Of a stretch of 64,000 bases of DNA, positions 7,574 to 17,226 are shown one piece after another; within the stretch, counting starts at the first letter, position 1, and each line of letters opens with the position of its first letter. The notes beneath the pieces are model-generated. The model made no database searches. It had not been told where the DNA came from and was given only the letters and a program-made list of their open reading frames with translations. The stretch comes from Brevundimonas goettingensis (GTDB lineage: Bacteria > Pseudomonadota > Alphaproteobacteria > Caulobacterales > Caulobacteraceae): NCBI RefSeq assembly GCF_017487405.1, contig NZ_CP062222.1:977001-1041000 (forward strand). Direction: 5' to 3'. The translations under genes and the position numbers were made by a program.

Positions 7574-7615
7574 ATAACTTCGTGGTTATGGATTATCTCA
7601 TAACTGCGGGGTTAT
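7574..7615. promoter_or_regulatory. Double operator, probably for the ArsR repressor
   Basis: Two copies of ATAAC-N6-GTTAT occur at 7574-7589 and 7600-7615, 26 bp apart (about two and a half helical turns). They start nine bases upstream of the arsR ATG and lie in the gap shared with the divergent protease gene. Palindromes of this size and position are typical ArsR autoregulatory sites. Confidence 0.65.
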
Positions 7616-7712
7616 GGGTGCGTCAAGTCGCTTGACAAGCGCGGCCATTCGCCGCGCGATGGGCGCCCAAACCAGACGACTTCCAGACGACTTCTCCCGG
7701 GGCGAACACCAG

Positions 7713-10700
7713 ATGACATCCACCAAGGCGGCGACCCTGATCGCGGTCGCCCTGACGCAGCTTTTCGTTCAGGGCCAGGCGTTTGCGCAGACGTCTTCCG
7801 TCGAGGCCAGGCCGTCCCTGGCCGAACCCAGCCTGTCGGCGGACGGTGGACAGATCGCCTTCGTCTCGGGCGGAGACATCTGGGAGGTTTCAGCCTCGGG
7901 CGGGACCGCGCATCTGCTGGTGACCGATGCGGCGACGGAGGGACGGCCGCTGTATTCGCCGGACGGGACCAAGCTGGCCTTCACCTCGACCCGGGGCGGC
8001 AATGCCAACATCTATATCCTCGACCTGGCCAGCGGTGCGACCACGCGGCTGACCTATGCCGAGTCCAACGAGGAGCTGGACGCCTGGTCCGCGGACGGCA
8101 AGTGGCTCTACTTCGCCTCGGGCATCAATGACGTGGGCCGTCAGCCCGACATCTTCCGCGTCGCCGCGACCGGCGGCACGCCGCTGGAGGTCAGCCGCGA
8201 GCAGTATCTGTCCGAGTTCCAGGCGGCGCCGTCGCCGGACGGGGCGTCCATCGCCCTGATGGCGCGGGGGCTCAGCGCCGGCCAGTGGTGGCGCAACGGC
8301 CATTCCCACATCGACGAGACCGAGATCTGGGTGAAGCCGGTCGCCGGGGACGGCGCCTATCGCAAGCTGCTGGCCGACGAGGCCAAACACGCCTGGCCGA
8401 TGTGGAGCCCGGACGGCCGGACGCTGTACTTCATGAGCGACAAGTCGGGCGCCGAGAACCTGTGGCGGATGCCCGTCGCGGGCGGGGAGGCGACGCCGGT
8501 GACCCGGTTCACCAGCGGCCGCTTCCTCTATCCGAACATGGCGGCCAACGGCTCGGCGGTGGTGTTCGAGCGCGACTTCGGCGTCTGGAAGGTCGATCCG
8601 GCGACGGGGCGGGCGGCGCAGGTGCCGATCACCCTGCGCGGCGCCTCTGCGGCCGAGAGCCAGCGCCATGTGACCCTGACCAATTTCGAGCGCATGGCCC
8701 TGTCGCCGGACGGGAAGAAGGTCGCGGTCCTGGCCCATGGCGAACTGTTCGCGGTCGGGTCCAAGGACGGCGGCCCGGCCCAGCGCGTGACCACCAGCAT
8801 CGCCGCCGAGCGCGAGATGGTCTGGTCGCCGGATTCCAGAAAGCTGCTCTATGTCACCGAGCGCGGTCTGGACCATGTGATTGCCCAGTATGATTTCGAG
8901 ACCTCGACCGAAATCCTGCTGACGACGTCCGGCATGGCGTCCGCCCTGGCCTATGCGCCCGACGGCAAGTCGATCACCTATGTGACCGACGTGAAGGAAC
9001 TGCATGTCATGACCCTGCCGACGGCGAGCGCGCCGGCGGTGGATCGGGTCCTGTTCACAGGCGCTCTCAACACCGACGAGCGCGGGCCGACGCCGGTCTG
9101 GTCGCCGGACAGCAAATGGATCGCCTTCCCGGTGGTCGACCGCCGGTCCTTCACCAATGTGCATGTGGTCCCCGCGGCGGGCGGCGAGGCGCGTCCGGTG
9201 AGCTTCCTGGGCAATGGCCAGATGGGCAAGATCGTCTGGTCGCCGGATGGCAAGTTCATCCTGTTCGACACCTCCCAGCGGACCGAGGACTCGCGGATCG
9301 TCCGCATCGACCTGCTGCCGCATGTGCCCAAATACCGGGAGGATGCCTTCCGCGACCTGTTCAACCCGGAGGCGCCGAAGACCGAGACGCCCGATGCGCC
9401 GTCCACCACCCCGCCGGCGACCCCGCCCGCATCGGGCGGGACGTCCGGCCGCAGCCAGCGCGCCGCGCCGCCCGCGACCCCGCCCCGGACCCCGCCGGTC
9501 AGCGTCTCCATCGTCTTCGAGGGCATCCGCGAACGCGCGACCCTGCTGCCGCTGGGCCTCAACGCCGACGGGCCGGTGATCAGCAACGACGGCAAGACCC
9601 TGGTCTTCCGGGCCAGCGAGCGCGGACAGGAGAGCCTCTATTCCTGGTCGCTGGACGAGCTGGCGACCGAGCCGCCGGTGGCGCAGCAGATCAGCTCCAC
9701 CCCCAAGCCCAAGCCGGACTTCTATCTGACCGGCGACGGCAAGACCCTGTTCTATCTGGATGGCGGCTCGGTGGTGACCACGCCGCTGGAGAGCCCGCGC
9801 GCCAAGACCATCGGCATCCAGGCCCAGATGGACGTCGACTTCGCCCGCGAGAAGCAGGTGGTGTTTGACCAAGCCTGGAGCACCCTGAACCGCAACTTCT
9901 TCGATCCGAACTTCAACGGCCAGGACTGGACCGCCCTGCGCGCCCGGTTCCAGCCCTATGTGGCAGGCGCCCGGACCGGGGACGAACTGCGCCGAACGAT
10001 CAATCTGATGATCGGGGAGCTGAATGCGTCGCACTCGGGCACCGGGGCGCCGCGCGGCGCGGTTCCAACCGACCGGATCGGCGACCTGGGCCTGCGCTTC
10101 GACCGCGAGGCCTATGAGGCCGGACGCGGCCTGATCGTGCGCGAGGTGGTCAATCTGGGCCCGGCCTTCATCGCCGGGTCGATCAAGGTCGGCGACCGGA
10201 TCGTCAGCGTGAACGGCCAGGCGATCGAGGCGAACACCAATCTGGACGCCCTGATGCAGAACCAGGTCGGCGACCGGGTGGCCCTGGGCTTCGTCAACGC
10301 CTCGGGACGGCATGAGGCCATCGTGCGGCCGGTGGGCGCGGGGACGGCCTCGGGTCTGGCCTATCGTCAGTGGGTGGCGAGCCGTCGGGCCTATGTCGAG
10401 CGCGCGTCCGGCGGACGGCTGGGCTATGTCCATATGGCCGACATGTCGGCGGACAGCCTGAACCAGCTCTATCTGGACCTCGACAGCCAGAACCAGGGCA
10501 AGGAAGGCATCGTCATCGACATCCGCAACAACAACGGCGGGTTCGTGAACGGCTATGCGCTGGACGTCTTCTCGCGACGCAACTTCCTGCACATGACGCC
10601 GCGGGATCTGTTCACCCTGCCCAGCCGGCAGGCGCTGGGGCAGAGGGCGCTGGACAAGCCGACGGTGCTGGTGACCAACGAGTCCTCCCTGTCGGACGCC

Positions 10701-10976
10701 GAGGACTTCACCGAGGGCTATCGCACCCTGGGTCTGGGCAAGGTGGTGGGGCAGCCGACGGCGGGCTGGATCATCTTCACGGGCAGCGAGCGGCTGATCG
10801 ACGGCTCGACCGTGCGCCTGCCCGGATCGCGGATCCAGGGCTCGGCGGGCGACGATATGGAGATGCATCCGCGCGCGGTGGATCAGGCCGTGGAACGGCC
10901 TCTGGGCGAGACCCTGTCGGGCCGGGACGCCCAGCTGGACGCGGCCATCGCCCAGTTGCTGAAACCGGCGGGGTGA
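7713..10976 (+). CDS. Exported tricorn-type S41 protease
   Basis: A 1087-residue protein when started at the ATG at 7713, which gives a clean signal peptide (hydrophobic core and QAFAQ). An in-frame ATG at 7614 would bury it. The N-terminal half is a TolB/WD40-like beta-propeller with repeated LSPDGxxIAF-type blades (for example YSPDGTKLAFTSTRG, WSPDGRTLYFMSD). A Pro/Thr-rich linker with many PPATPP repeats lies near residues 565-600. Then come the tricorn C1 region with the Ser-His pair (NASHSG, His near 774), a PDZ domain (VGDRIVSVNGQAIEAN), and the S41 catalytic core with the likely nucleophile Ser near 994 in SLSDAEDF. It probably trims peptides in the periplasm. It is divergent from the arsR operon. 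Confidence 0.88.
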   Translation: MTSTKAATLIAVALTQLFVQGQAFAQTSSVEARPSLAEPSLSADGGQIAFVSGGDIWEVSASGGTAHLLVTDAATEGRPLYSPDGTKLAFTSTRGGNANIYILDLASGATTRLTYAESNEELDAWSADGKWLYFASGINDVGRQPDIFRVAATGGTPLEVSREQYLSEFQAAPSPDGASIALMARGLSAGQWWRNGHSHIDETEIWVKPVAGDGAYRKLLADEAKHAWPMWSPDGRTLYFMSDKSGAENLWRMPVAGGEATPVTRFTSGRFLYPNMAANGSAVVFERDFGVWKVDPATGRAAQVPITLRGASAAESQRHVTLTNFERMALSPDGKKVAVLAHGELFAVGSKDGGPAQRVTTSIAAEREMVWSPDSRKLLYVTERGLDHVIAQYDFETSTEILLTTSGMASALAYAPDGKSITYVTDVKELHVMTLPTASAPAVDRVLFTGALNTDERGPTPVWSPDSKWIAFPVVDRRSFTNVHVVPAAGGEARPVSFLGNGQMGKIVWSPDGKFILFDTSQRTEDSRIVRIDLLPHVPKYREDAFRDLFNPEAPKTETPDAPSTTPPATPPASGGTSGRSQRAAPPATPPRTPPVSVSIVFEGIRERATLLPLGLNADGPVISNDGKTLVFRASERGQESLYSWSLDELATEPPVAQQISSTPKPKPDFYLTGDGKTLFYLDGGSVVTTPLESPRAKTIGIQAQMDVDFAREKQVVFDQAWSTLNRNFFDPNFNGQDWTALRARFQPYVAGARTGDELRRTINLMIGELNASHSGTGAPRGAVPTDRIGDLGLRFDREAYEAGRGLIVREVVNLGPAFIAGSIKVGDRIVSVNGQAIEANTNLDALMQNQVGDRVALGFVNASGRHEAIVRPVGAGTASGLAYRQWVASRRAYVERASGGRLGYVHMADMSADSLNQLYLDLDSQNQGKEGIVIDIRNNNGGFVNGYALDVFSRRNFLHMTPRDLFTLPSRQALGQRALDKPTVLVTNESSLSDAEDFTEGYRTLGLGKVVGQPTAGWIIFTGSERLIDGSTVRLPGSRIQGSAGDDMEMHPRAVDQAVERPLGETLSGRDAQLDAAIAQLLKPAG

Positions 10977-10986
10977 TCCCCGCCGG
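10965..10986. terminator. Hairpin between convergent genes
   Basis: CCGGCGGGG (10965-10973) and CCCCGCCGG (10978-10986) form a perfect nine-bp stem whose loop contains the TGA stop of the protease gene. It lies between the convergent protease and ydbL genes. It lacks a T-run, so it may slow rather than end transcription. Confidence 0.35.
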
Positions 10987-10997
10987 TCAGGCTGTCC

Positions 10998-11375
10998 TTA
11001 GCGTTGGACCCACTGGCCGGCGGCGTTCCTGTACCACTGGCCGGAGCTGACGCGGGCCAGAAGCTGGGTCTCGAACATCCGGGCGGCGGCGATTTCCGTC
11101 GTCGTGCCGGCCTCGGTGGCGCTGCGGGCATAGACCGCGCGGCGGCCGTTGTTGGTGGCGTCGACGGCGGCGCGCAGCTCGGCGTCGGCGTTGGTGCGCA
11201 CGCCGACATAGCCGTCGGCCTGTTCGCCCACCGTCCCTTGCGACTTGGCGGCGTCGATCAGGGCCTTCTGGGCCGAGGTCTGGGCCATGGCGGCGGTGGC
11301 GCCGACAGCAAGGAGGGCGACGGCGGCGCCGGCGATCATGAGTTTGCGGAAGGTCATCTGCTGAATCTTTCCCAT
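10998..11375 (-). CDS. ydbL: YdbL-family periplasmic protein (DUF1318)
   Basis: A 125-residue exported protein with a signal peptide (LMIAGAAVALLAVGATAAMAQ). The mature part has the YdbL pattern: ALIDAAKSQGTVGEQADGYVGV followed by a helix with repeated Ala and Asn and ending ARVSSGQWYRNAAGQWVQR. The gene shares one base with the stop of ynbE (TGATG), which indicates coupling; an internal ATG seven codons in may be the real start. In Escherichia coli YdbH, YnbE and YdbL work together as one of the AsmA-like systems that move phospholipids to the outer membrane. The order and spacing here match that set, so the same role is likely. Confidence 0.85.
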   Translation of the reverse strand: MGKIQQMTFRKLMIAGAAVALLAVGATAAMAQTSAQKALIDAAKSQGTVGEQADGYVGVRTNADAELRAAVDATNNGRRAVYARSATEAGTTTEIAAARMFETQLLARVSSGQWYRNAAGQWVQR

Positions 11376-11566
11376 CAGAACAGGTTGGGGTTCTCTTGAA
11401 GGAGCGTCTGCAGCTCCTTGTCGAGACGGATGCGCACGTCGGCGCTGAGGGTGGCGTTGATGGTGATCGGGGCCACTTCCAGACGCACGGTCGGGGTGCA
11501 GGCCGAGGCTCCGGCCGCGGCGAGGCCGCCGAGGACGAGGGCGGCGAGGGTCCGCTTTGTGATCAT
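11375..11566 (-). CDS. ynbE: YnbE-type lipoprotein
   Basis: A 63-residue lipoprotein. The ATG at 11566 has GGAG nine bases upstream; an upstream start at 11599 lacks one. The signal peptide is Ala/Gly-rich and ends before Cys in GASACTPT. The mature domain (VRLEVAPITINATLSADVRIRLDKELQ) matches YnbE, an outer-membrane lipoprotein that binds the C-terminus of YdbH. It lies between ydbH and ydbL on the same strand, as in the enterobacterial operon. Confidence 0.85.
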   Translation of the reverse strand: MITKRTLAALVLGGLAAAGASACTPTVRLEVAPITINATLSADVRIRLDKELQTLLQENPNLF

Positions 11567-11636
11567 GATCGCAACTCCGGAATCGATGACGTCCCCCACC
11601 TTAACGCGGTGCGGGGTGAATGGCCCCTGAACAATT

Positions 11637-14600
11637 TCAGGGGGCGGGCGGCGTCTCCGCCGAGACCTGACCCTGACGCACGCGGTTGAGCTCCAGCAGG
11701 TCGCCGATCAGCTGGTTGGCGTTCAGGGTCGTGTCGAGGTTCAGATTGACGCCGGTGCCCGAGGGCAGGGGCAGGGGCTTGTCGAAGAACTGACGCCGCA
11801 GGACCTGCAGCCAGGTCAGGCGGATCTCCTGCTTCTGCGGCGGATCGTGACGGCCGTGGATGGCGAACCTGAGGTTCAGGCGGCCCGCGTCGAGGCTGTT
11901 GACCACCACGGTCATGTCGTCGAAGGCCAGGTTCTCGAGCGCCTGATAGGCCAGATCGGTCATCAGGTTCGGCGGGACCTCGGTGTCGGCGTTGGAGGCT
12001 TCCATGCCGGTCAGGGCCTCGCGCTGCAGCTCCAGCCGGCCCGGCTGGACGGCGTTCAGGACCCCGCCCTGGACGCGGACGCCCTCGGGGCCGGAGGTGA
12101 AGGGCAGGCGGCCCGAGACGATGGCGTCCAGCTTGACCTTGTCGTCCAGACCCGCGCCCGAGAAGATGTTGCCGATCTGGACCTTGTCGAGGACCAGGGC
12201 GCCGGTAATGGTCTTGGTCCGATCGAAGGGCACCGACAGGGGCTCGATCCGCACGACGCCGCCGCCGACCCGCAGATCGGCGCCGCCGAGGGTGAAGCGG
12301 GTCAGGTCGAGACCGAACTCCAGCTTCAGATCGGTCAGGGGGGTGACAGAGGCCAGGCTGTCGAGCGTCAGGGTCTGGTTCGGGGCCGTGGTCAGAGGGA
12401 CGAGGCTGGTCAGGACGACCTCGCCCTTCAGGCCCTTGGCCGCGCCGACCGGGCTGACGAAGTCGAGGCCGGGGACGGTGATGAGGCCCGAACTGGTCTG
12501 GGTCTCCGGCGTCCAGTCGAAGCGGCCGGTGAAGCGCGCCTGGCCGGTGACCGGCGGCTCGACGAAGCCGGCGACGAGGGGGCTGAGGTCCAGCGGCTGG
12601 AGCCCGCCCTGGGCGAAGGTCAGCATACCGGTGTCGATCGTCAGACCGCCGCTTTCGGTGATCCCGTTGTTGTGCAGGGTGATCTGGCCGAGCGGGTTCT
12701 GGCCGGAAGCGACGTCGAAGGTCCCGGTCCACTGTTCCTTCGCCAGACCGGCGGTTCCGGTGAGGCGCAGCGGGTTGAAGCGGCGGGTGGCGGCCGCGTC
12801 GCGGACCGTCGCCTGTTCTATCCGGGCCGACAGGCTCAGGTCGCCGCCCCTGGAGCCGTCGACGCTCAGGCTGCCCTCGGCGTCGGCGACGCGGGCCTCA
12901 AGGAAGGGGGCGGCGGCCGAGACCCCGGCGAAGCGGCCGCGCACGTGCCAGCCGTCGTCGGCTACGACGACCAGCGGACCGGCGGGCGGACAGAGGTGGC
13001 CGGCGACGTCGGAAACGTCGTTCTCGCCCAACTCCAGCAGACGGGCGGCGAAGGGGCTGCAGCCCCGGGGGGCGAAGATCAGGCGGCTGTCGGCCGAGGT
13101 CAGGCGTCCCGTCGTGCGCACCGTCAGACCTTGGGCCAGGCCGAAGTCGAGGGCGGCGCGGGCGTCGAGGTCGGCGGTGAAGCCGGTGGGCGTCAGGCTC
13201 CAGCGCGGGACGGCGACCGCCGCCTCCGGGAGGCCCTTGCCGCGCGTGGCCGTGATGGACAGGGCGCCGCCACCCAACTGGCCCGGGACGGAGACGAAGA
13301 CGGGCGCCGAGAGCGCCATCAGGGTCAGGACGCCGCCGTTGGACGGGGTCAGGCGGACGGGGCGGGTCAGCCGCGCCTCGGTCCCCGTAGGCCCGACGGT
13401 CAGATGCACGGCGGGGGCGGAGACGGCGAAGTCGCCAAGCGCCCGCTTCATGTCGGCCAGTTCGGCGGTGTCGTCGGAGGCGACCGGGCCGAACAGGGGC
13501 CAGGCGCCGTGGGCGGCGGTCGCGGCGATGTCGGCGTTGATCCTGAGCGCGTCGTCGGCGACGAGCCGGAGCGCGGTGGTGGTGCGCACGGTCTTGAGGT
13601 CGAGCTCGCCGAAGCGGAAGCGATCGGCGGCAGCCGCGACCGGGCCGGAAAGGTCGGTGCGGAAGCCTGTACCGCCGCGCGCGATTTCCGTTGGGGCGTT
13701 GCTGGTCGTGGCGCGAAGGCCAGTGAGCTTCAGCGTTCCGGTCGCGGCCTCGCGCGCGGTCAGGGCCAGGTCGGTGGCGCCGGTGATGCGGAAGGCCTCG
13801 ATCCAGCCTTGCGTCCGGCCGTCGAAGGTCAGGTTGAGGGCGGCGTCGGTCAGGCTGTTGTCGTCGGTGGCCGCCGAACCGGCGGTCAGGGCGGCCTGAA
13901 CCCGGGCCTGTCCGTCGCCGCGCCGGGTCTTGAGGTCCGGATAGGGCAGGGCGCCGGTCAGGGTCAGGCGCAGGTCGCGCCCACTGCCCCGGGGACCGGA
14001 GATGGCGTCTGCCGCCGAATGGACCGTCACAGCGACCCGGTCGCCGGTGGTGGTCAGGTCGATGTCGGCCTGAAGGTTCGTCACGGTCGTAGGGCCGCTT
14101 CTGAGGGACGCAGCGGGCATCCGCGCGACCAGTCGCATGAGCTTGCCGTCATTGACGGTGGCGTCGGCCAGCACATCGACAGTCCCGTAATCGCTCTGGA
14201 GCCGCAGCCGCCCGCCCTCCACGAGGATCAACGGGCCACGACTGTCCGGCTTCGGCGGCTGGCCCGTAAACTTCTTCACCAGCGGGTCGAGCGACCCGAG
14301 CGAGAACTGGCGGTTATGCCAGCGCGCCGAGAGGACGGGGCGGACGAGTCGGATTCGGCCGGGGGTCACGCCGAAGCCCGCGCGCGACCAGGGGGCGCCG
14401 ATGGCGTAGTCGACCTCGGCCCGGTCGACAACGAAGTCGGGATGGGCGGGGTCGCCGATGACGATGCGGCCGACGAAGCCGTCCAGTTCGATGCGCTGGA
14501 CCTGAACCTGGGCCGCGACGCCCTGGTCCTTGAGCCAGCCGGTGAGGATCTGCTGGGCCGCGGCGCGTCGGTTCAGATAGAGGCCGCCGGCCAGGACAAC

Positions 14601-14714
14601 CACGACAACGAGGGCCGTGCCGCCGGTGACGAGGGCGATCCGGCCCGCCCTGCGTCGCTTCCTCGCTTTCAGCGGGGGCTCGGACGGCGTTTCTGAGGCG
14701 GCGGGGGAACGCAT
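11637..14714 (-). CDS. ydbH: YdbH-family AsmA-like intermembrane protein
   Basis: About 1025 residues. A basic N-terminus (KARKRRRAGR) is followed by one transmembrane helix (LVVVVVLAGGLYL), then a long periplasmic body of beta-strand repeats rich in Thr, Asp, Leu and Val. The C-terminal region contains the conserved YdbH-like part (LDKVQIGNIFSGAGLDDKV and FTSGPEGVRVQGGVLNAVQPG) and ends with NLNLDTTLNANQLIGDLLELN. YdbH is predicted to form a grooved beta-structure bridging the two membranes and carrying phospholipids, redundant with TamB and YhdP in E. coli. The gene is followed by ynbE and ydbL. The length is somewhat greater than the E. coli protein (near 880 residues). Confidence 0.85.
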   Translation of the reverse strand: MRSPAASETPSEPPLKARKRRRAGRIALVTGGTALVVVVVLAGGLYLNRRAAAQQILTGWLKDQGVAAQVQVQRIELDGFVGRIVIGDPAHPDFVVDRAEVDYAIGAPWSRAGFGVTPGRIRLVRPVLSARWHNRQFSLGSLDPLVKKFTGQPPKPDSRGPLILVEGGRLRLQSDYGTVDVLADATVNDGKLMRLVARMPAASLRSGPTTVTNLQADIDLTTTGDRVAVTVHSAADAISGPRGSGRDLRLTLTGALPYPDLKTRRGDGQARVQAALTAGSAATDDNSLTDAALNLTFDGRTQGWIEAFRITGATDLALTAREAATGTLKLTGLRATTSNAPTEIARGGTGFRTDLSGPVAAAADRFRFGELDLKTVRTTTALRLVADDALRINADIAATAAHGAWPLFGPVASDDTAELADMKRALGDFAVSAPAVHLTVGPTGTEARLTRPVRLTPSNGGVLTLMALSAPVFVSVPGQLGGGALSITATRGKGLPEAAVAVPRWSLTPTGFTADLDARAALDFGLAQGLTVRTTGRLTSADSRLIFAPRGCSPFAARLLELGENDVSDVAGHLCPPAGPLVVVADDGWHVRGRFAGVSAAAPFLEARVADAEGSLSVDGSRGGDLSLSARIEQATVRDAAATRRFNPLRLTGTAGLAKEQWTGTFDVASGQNPLGQITLHNNGITESGGLTIDTGMLTFAQGGLQPLDLSPLVAGFVEPPVTGQARFTGRFDWTPETQTSSGLITVPGLDFVSPVGAAKGLKGEVVLTSLVPLTTAPNQTLTLDSLASVTPLTDLKLEFGLDLTRFTLGGADLRVGGGVVRIEPLSVPFDRTKTITGALVLDKVQIGNIFSGAGLDDKVKLDAIVSGRLPFTSGPEGVRVQGGVLNAVQPGRLELQREALTGMEASNADTEVPPNLMTDLAYQALENLAFDDMTVVVNSLDAGRLNLRFAIHGRHDPPQKQEIRLTWLQVLRRQFFDKPLPLPSGTGVNLNLDTTLNANQLIGDLLELNRVRQGQVSAETPPAP

Positions 14715-14769
14715 CACCGCGACTTAGAGCAAATCAAACCCCGGATCGCCATGATGAAATTGGAGAAGC

Positions 14770-17226
14770 CTACCAGGGCGACCAGGTCAGGGTCAGGCCG
14801 ATGGTGCGCGGTCGGAGCGGGGTGGTGGCCAGGGCTTCGGGCAGGCGGAAGGGGTCGCCGAAGGAGAAGGTGTTGGCCTCGGTGTCGGCGGGATTGTCCA
14901 CGAAGGCGGTCGCCGTCCAGTGGTCGCCCTCGATCCCGGCCGACAGACGCCCGGTGACATAGTCGCCCATCCGGTAGCGGCGCGAGGCGTCGAAGGTCAG
15001 GCGCGAGGCCCCGACATAGGCGACCACGGCGTCGGAGGTGAAGACCAGATCGCGCCAGAGCGGGCGACGATAGCTGGCGTTCAGATTGGCCGAGATGGCC
15101 GGCACTCCGGGCAGGCCGGCGTCGCCTTTGGAGTTGAAGGCCGGGCTGGGGCGGGTGATCTCAGGATCGGCCAAAAGGGTGTTGAAGCGCAGGATCAGGC
15201 GGTCGCTGGGCTGCCAATTGGTCTCGATCTCGAGGCCCTTGTTCGCCCCGTCGCCGACATTGACCGCATAGGCGAGGCCCGTGGGCAGGAACTGGTCGCT
15301 CTGGATGTCCTTCCAGCGGGAGACGAAGGCGGCGACCCGGGCCTGGACCTTGCCGTCCCACAGCCGCGCCTTGGCCCCGACCTCATAGTTCCACAGGGTG
15401 TCGGGACGATACTCCCGCGCGGGCATCCCGACCCGGCCGGTGAACTGCTGCCAGATGGGCCCAGCGGTGTTGAAGCCGCCGGTGCGGTGGCCCTGGCTGA
15501 TCAGGGCGTAGAGGTTCAGGTCGGGGCTGTAGCGGTAGTCGAGGCCGAATTTCGGGGACAGGCCGTCGCCGTCGCCTTCGCCGGCGAACGGGCGATGGAA
15601 GCCGTAGTGGTCAACGTCGGAAATGGCGCTGTAGTTGACCCGGTAGTAGCGCGCGCCGACAGTAGCGGTCAGGTCGGGCTTGAGGTCCAGCGACAGCTCG
15701 CCGTAGGCGGCGACCTCGTCCAGCTTGTCGAGGCGGTTCTCGGTGTAGATCTGCTCCACGGGGAGAGGGCGCAGGGCCGAGAGGTTGGTCACGGACGGCG
15801 TCCGGCTGGTCGAGAAGAAGCCGCCGGCGAGCCAGCGCAGGGGACCGGCGTCGGGCGAATGCCAGGTCGCCTCGCCGACCAGAAGCCGGATGTTCTTGAC
15901 CTCGTCCAGGGCGCCGATCCGGCCGAAGGAGCCGAAGGTGATCAGGGCGCTGGAGGCGTCGTAGCGGCTGGTGAAGTCGTGATTGATCTCGGCCACCGAG
16001 GCGTCCAGCCGCCCCCAGTCGCCCTGGCCGTTCAGGGTGACATAGGTCTCCTCGAACTGGTTCTCGTGCGGTTCACGCACCAGATTGGCGCGGGTCAGCC
16101 CGCCCAGCACCCGATAGACATAGTGGGTGTCCTCGGTCTTGATCGACTGGCGGACATAGCCGGCGGTCAGGCTCCAGTCGGGATTGAGCCAGGCGCCCAC
16201 CGCGATCCGTCCGCCGTGGCGCGTGCCGTCGTTCACCCGGTGCAGGTTCAGGTTCACATCGTTGATATAGCCGCCGAAGGACTCCTCGTAGATCGAGCCC
16301 CGGATGGCCAGCCGTCCGTCGATAAGCGGCAGGTTGCCGGTCGCGGAATAGTCGGTGTTCTGGCCGCCCGAATGGGTCCAGGAATTGGTCGCAGACAGCT
16401 CGAGCTTCAGATCATCCGGGTTCGGACTATGGGTGACGATGCGCACCACTCCGCCGATCGGGCCGGTGCCGTAGAGGGTGCCATGGGGCCCCCGCAGCAC
16501 CTCGACGCGCTCTATGTCGAGCAGCTTCAGGTCCGGATCGGGAGCGCTGTAGGTGATCGGGGCGAGGTCGAGATAGATGGCCACCGTTGACTGGGTCAGG
16601 CCGGTGAAGGCGCCGTCCGACATCCCGCGCAGCAGGATCTTGTTGCGGCCCGAGCCGAGGTTGGTCGTCGTCATCCCGGCGACGAGGGAGCTGACGTCGG
16701 TCAGGTCGGTGACGTCGGCCAGGCCGATGCGGTCGCCGGACAGGGCGGTCAGGGCGGTCGGGGCCTGCTGGGCGGTGTCCGGACGGCGTTCGGCGGTGAC
16801 GACGATGTCGCTGAGCTCCGAGGCCTCGGCCGGATAGTCGATCGCCGGAGGGGCGGGGCGACGCGGGACGGGGGCGGCGGGCGGCGCCGCGCGGCGGATG
16901 ATCACCGCACCATTGGTCCCGATCGACCAGCTGCAGCCGCTGCCGGTCAGGATGCGGTCGAGCGCGGTCTCAAGGCTCACGGCGCCGTGGACGGCGGGGC
17001 TGGTCCCGCGACAGGCGCCGACCTCGCCGCCGAGGGAGCGCCGGCTCTGCAGGGCGAGATCGAGAAGGGCGTCGCGGACGCCCTGGCGCGGAATATTGAA
17101 GGCGCGCGACTGCCGCGCCTCGGCGGGGGTCGCCAGAAGCGTGGTCAAACAACTGATGGCCAGCATCGACCCTAAGGCCCGGTGAAACCCCGCCCCGAGG
17201 CGACGCCGGTTCCTAGCGGGCGTCAC
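14770..17226 (-). CDS. TonB-dependent receptor with STN signalling domain
   Basis: An 818-residue outer-membrane receptor. It starts with GTG at 17226, overlapping the FecR gene by 14 bases, or with an ATG at 17166. After the signal peptide (LLATPAEARQ) comes an STN domain (about 40-110: FNIPRQGVRDALLDLALQSR and the VHGAVSLETALDRILTGSG segment), which contacts an anti-sigma protein. Then a TonB box-like DIVVTAERR, a plug domain (NKILLRGMSDGAF, VEVLRGPHGTLYGTGPIGG) and a 22-strand barrel ending in TIGLTLTWSPW, with a terminal Trp. With FecR and the ECF sigma upstream it forms a FecI/FecR/FecA-like cell-surface signalling system, probably for a ferric chelate or a similar large ligand. The substrate is not clear from sequence. 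Confidence 0.9.
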   Translation of the reverse strand: MTPARNRRRLGAGFHRALGSMLAISCLTTLLATPAEARQSRAFNIPRQGVRDALLDLALQSRRSLGGEVGACRGTSPAVHGAVSLETALDRILTGSGCSWSIGTNGAVIIRRAAPPAAPVPRRPAPPAIDYPAEASELSDIVVTAERRPDTAQQAPTALTALSGDRIGLADVTDLTDVSSLVAGMTTTNLGSGRNKILLRGMSDGAFTGLTQSTVAIYLDLAPITYSAPDPDLKLLDIERVEVLRGPHGTLYGTGPIGGVVRIVTHSPNPDDLKLELSATNSWTHSGGQNTDYSATGNLPLIDGRLAIRGSIYEESFGGYINDVNLNLHRVNDGTRHGGRIAVGAWLNPDWSLTAGYVRQSIKTEDTHYVYRVLGGLTRANLVREPHENQFEETYVTLNGQGDWGRLDASVAEINHDFTSRYDASSALITFGSFGRIGALDEVKNIRLLVGEATWHSPDAGPLRWLAGGFFSTSRTPSVTNLSALRPLPVEQIYTENRLDKLDEVAAYGELSLDLKPDLTATVGARYYRVNYSAISDVDHYGFHRPFAGEGDGDGLSPKFGLDYRYSPDLNLYALISQGHRTGGFNTAGPIWQQFTGRVGMPAREYRPDTLWNYEVGAKARLWDGKVQARVAAFVSRWKDIQSDQFLPTGLAYAVNVGDGANKGLEIETNWQPSDRLILRFNTLLADPEITRPSPAFNSKGDAGLPGVPAISANLNASYRRPLWRDLVFTSDAVVAYVGASRLTFDASRRYRMGDYVTGRLSAGIEGDHWTATAFVDNPADTEANTFSFGDPFRLPEALATTPLRPRTIGLTLTWSPW

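Noticed and set aside
7890..10868. 992-codon open frame on the minus strand opposite the tricorn-type protease
   Set aside because: It mirrors the protease codon periodicity (third-position GC) and contains no domain pattern; it is a shadow frame.
11847..14696. 949-codon open frame opposite ydbH
   Set aside because: Low-complexity Gly/Asp/Arg-rich translation with no known motif; antisense shadow of ydbH.
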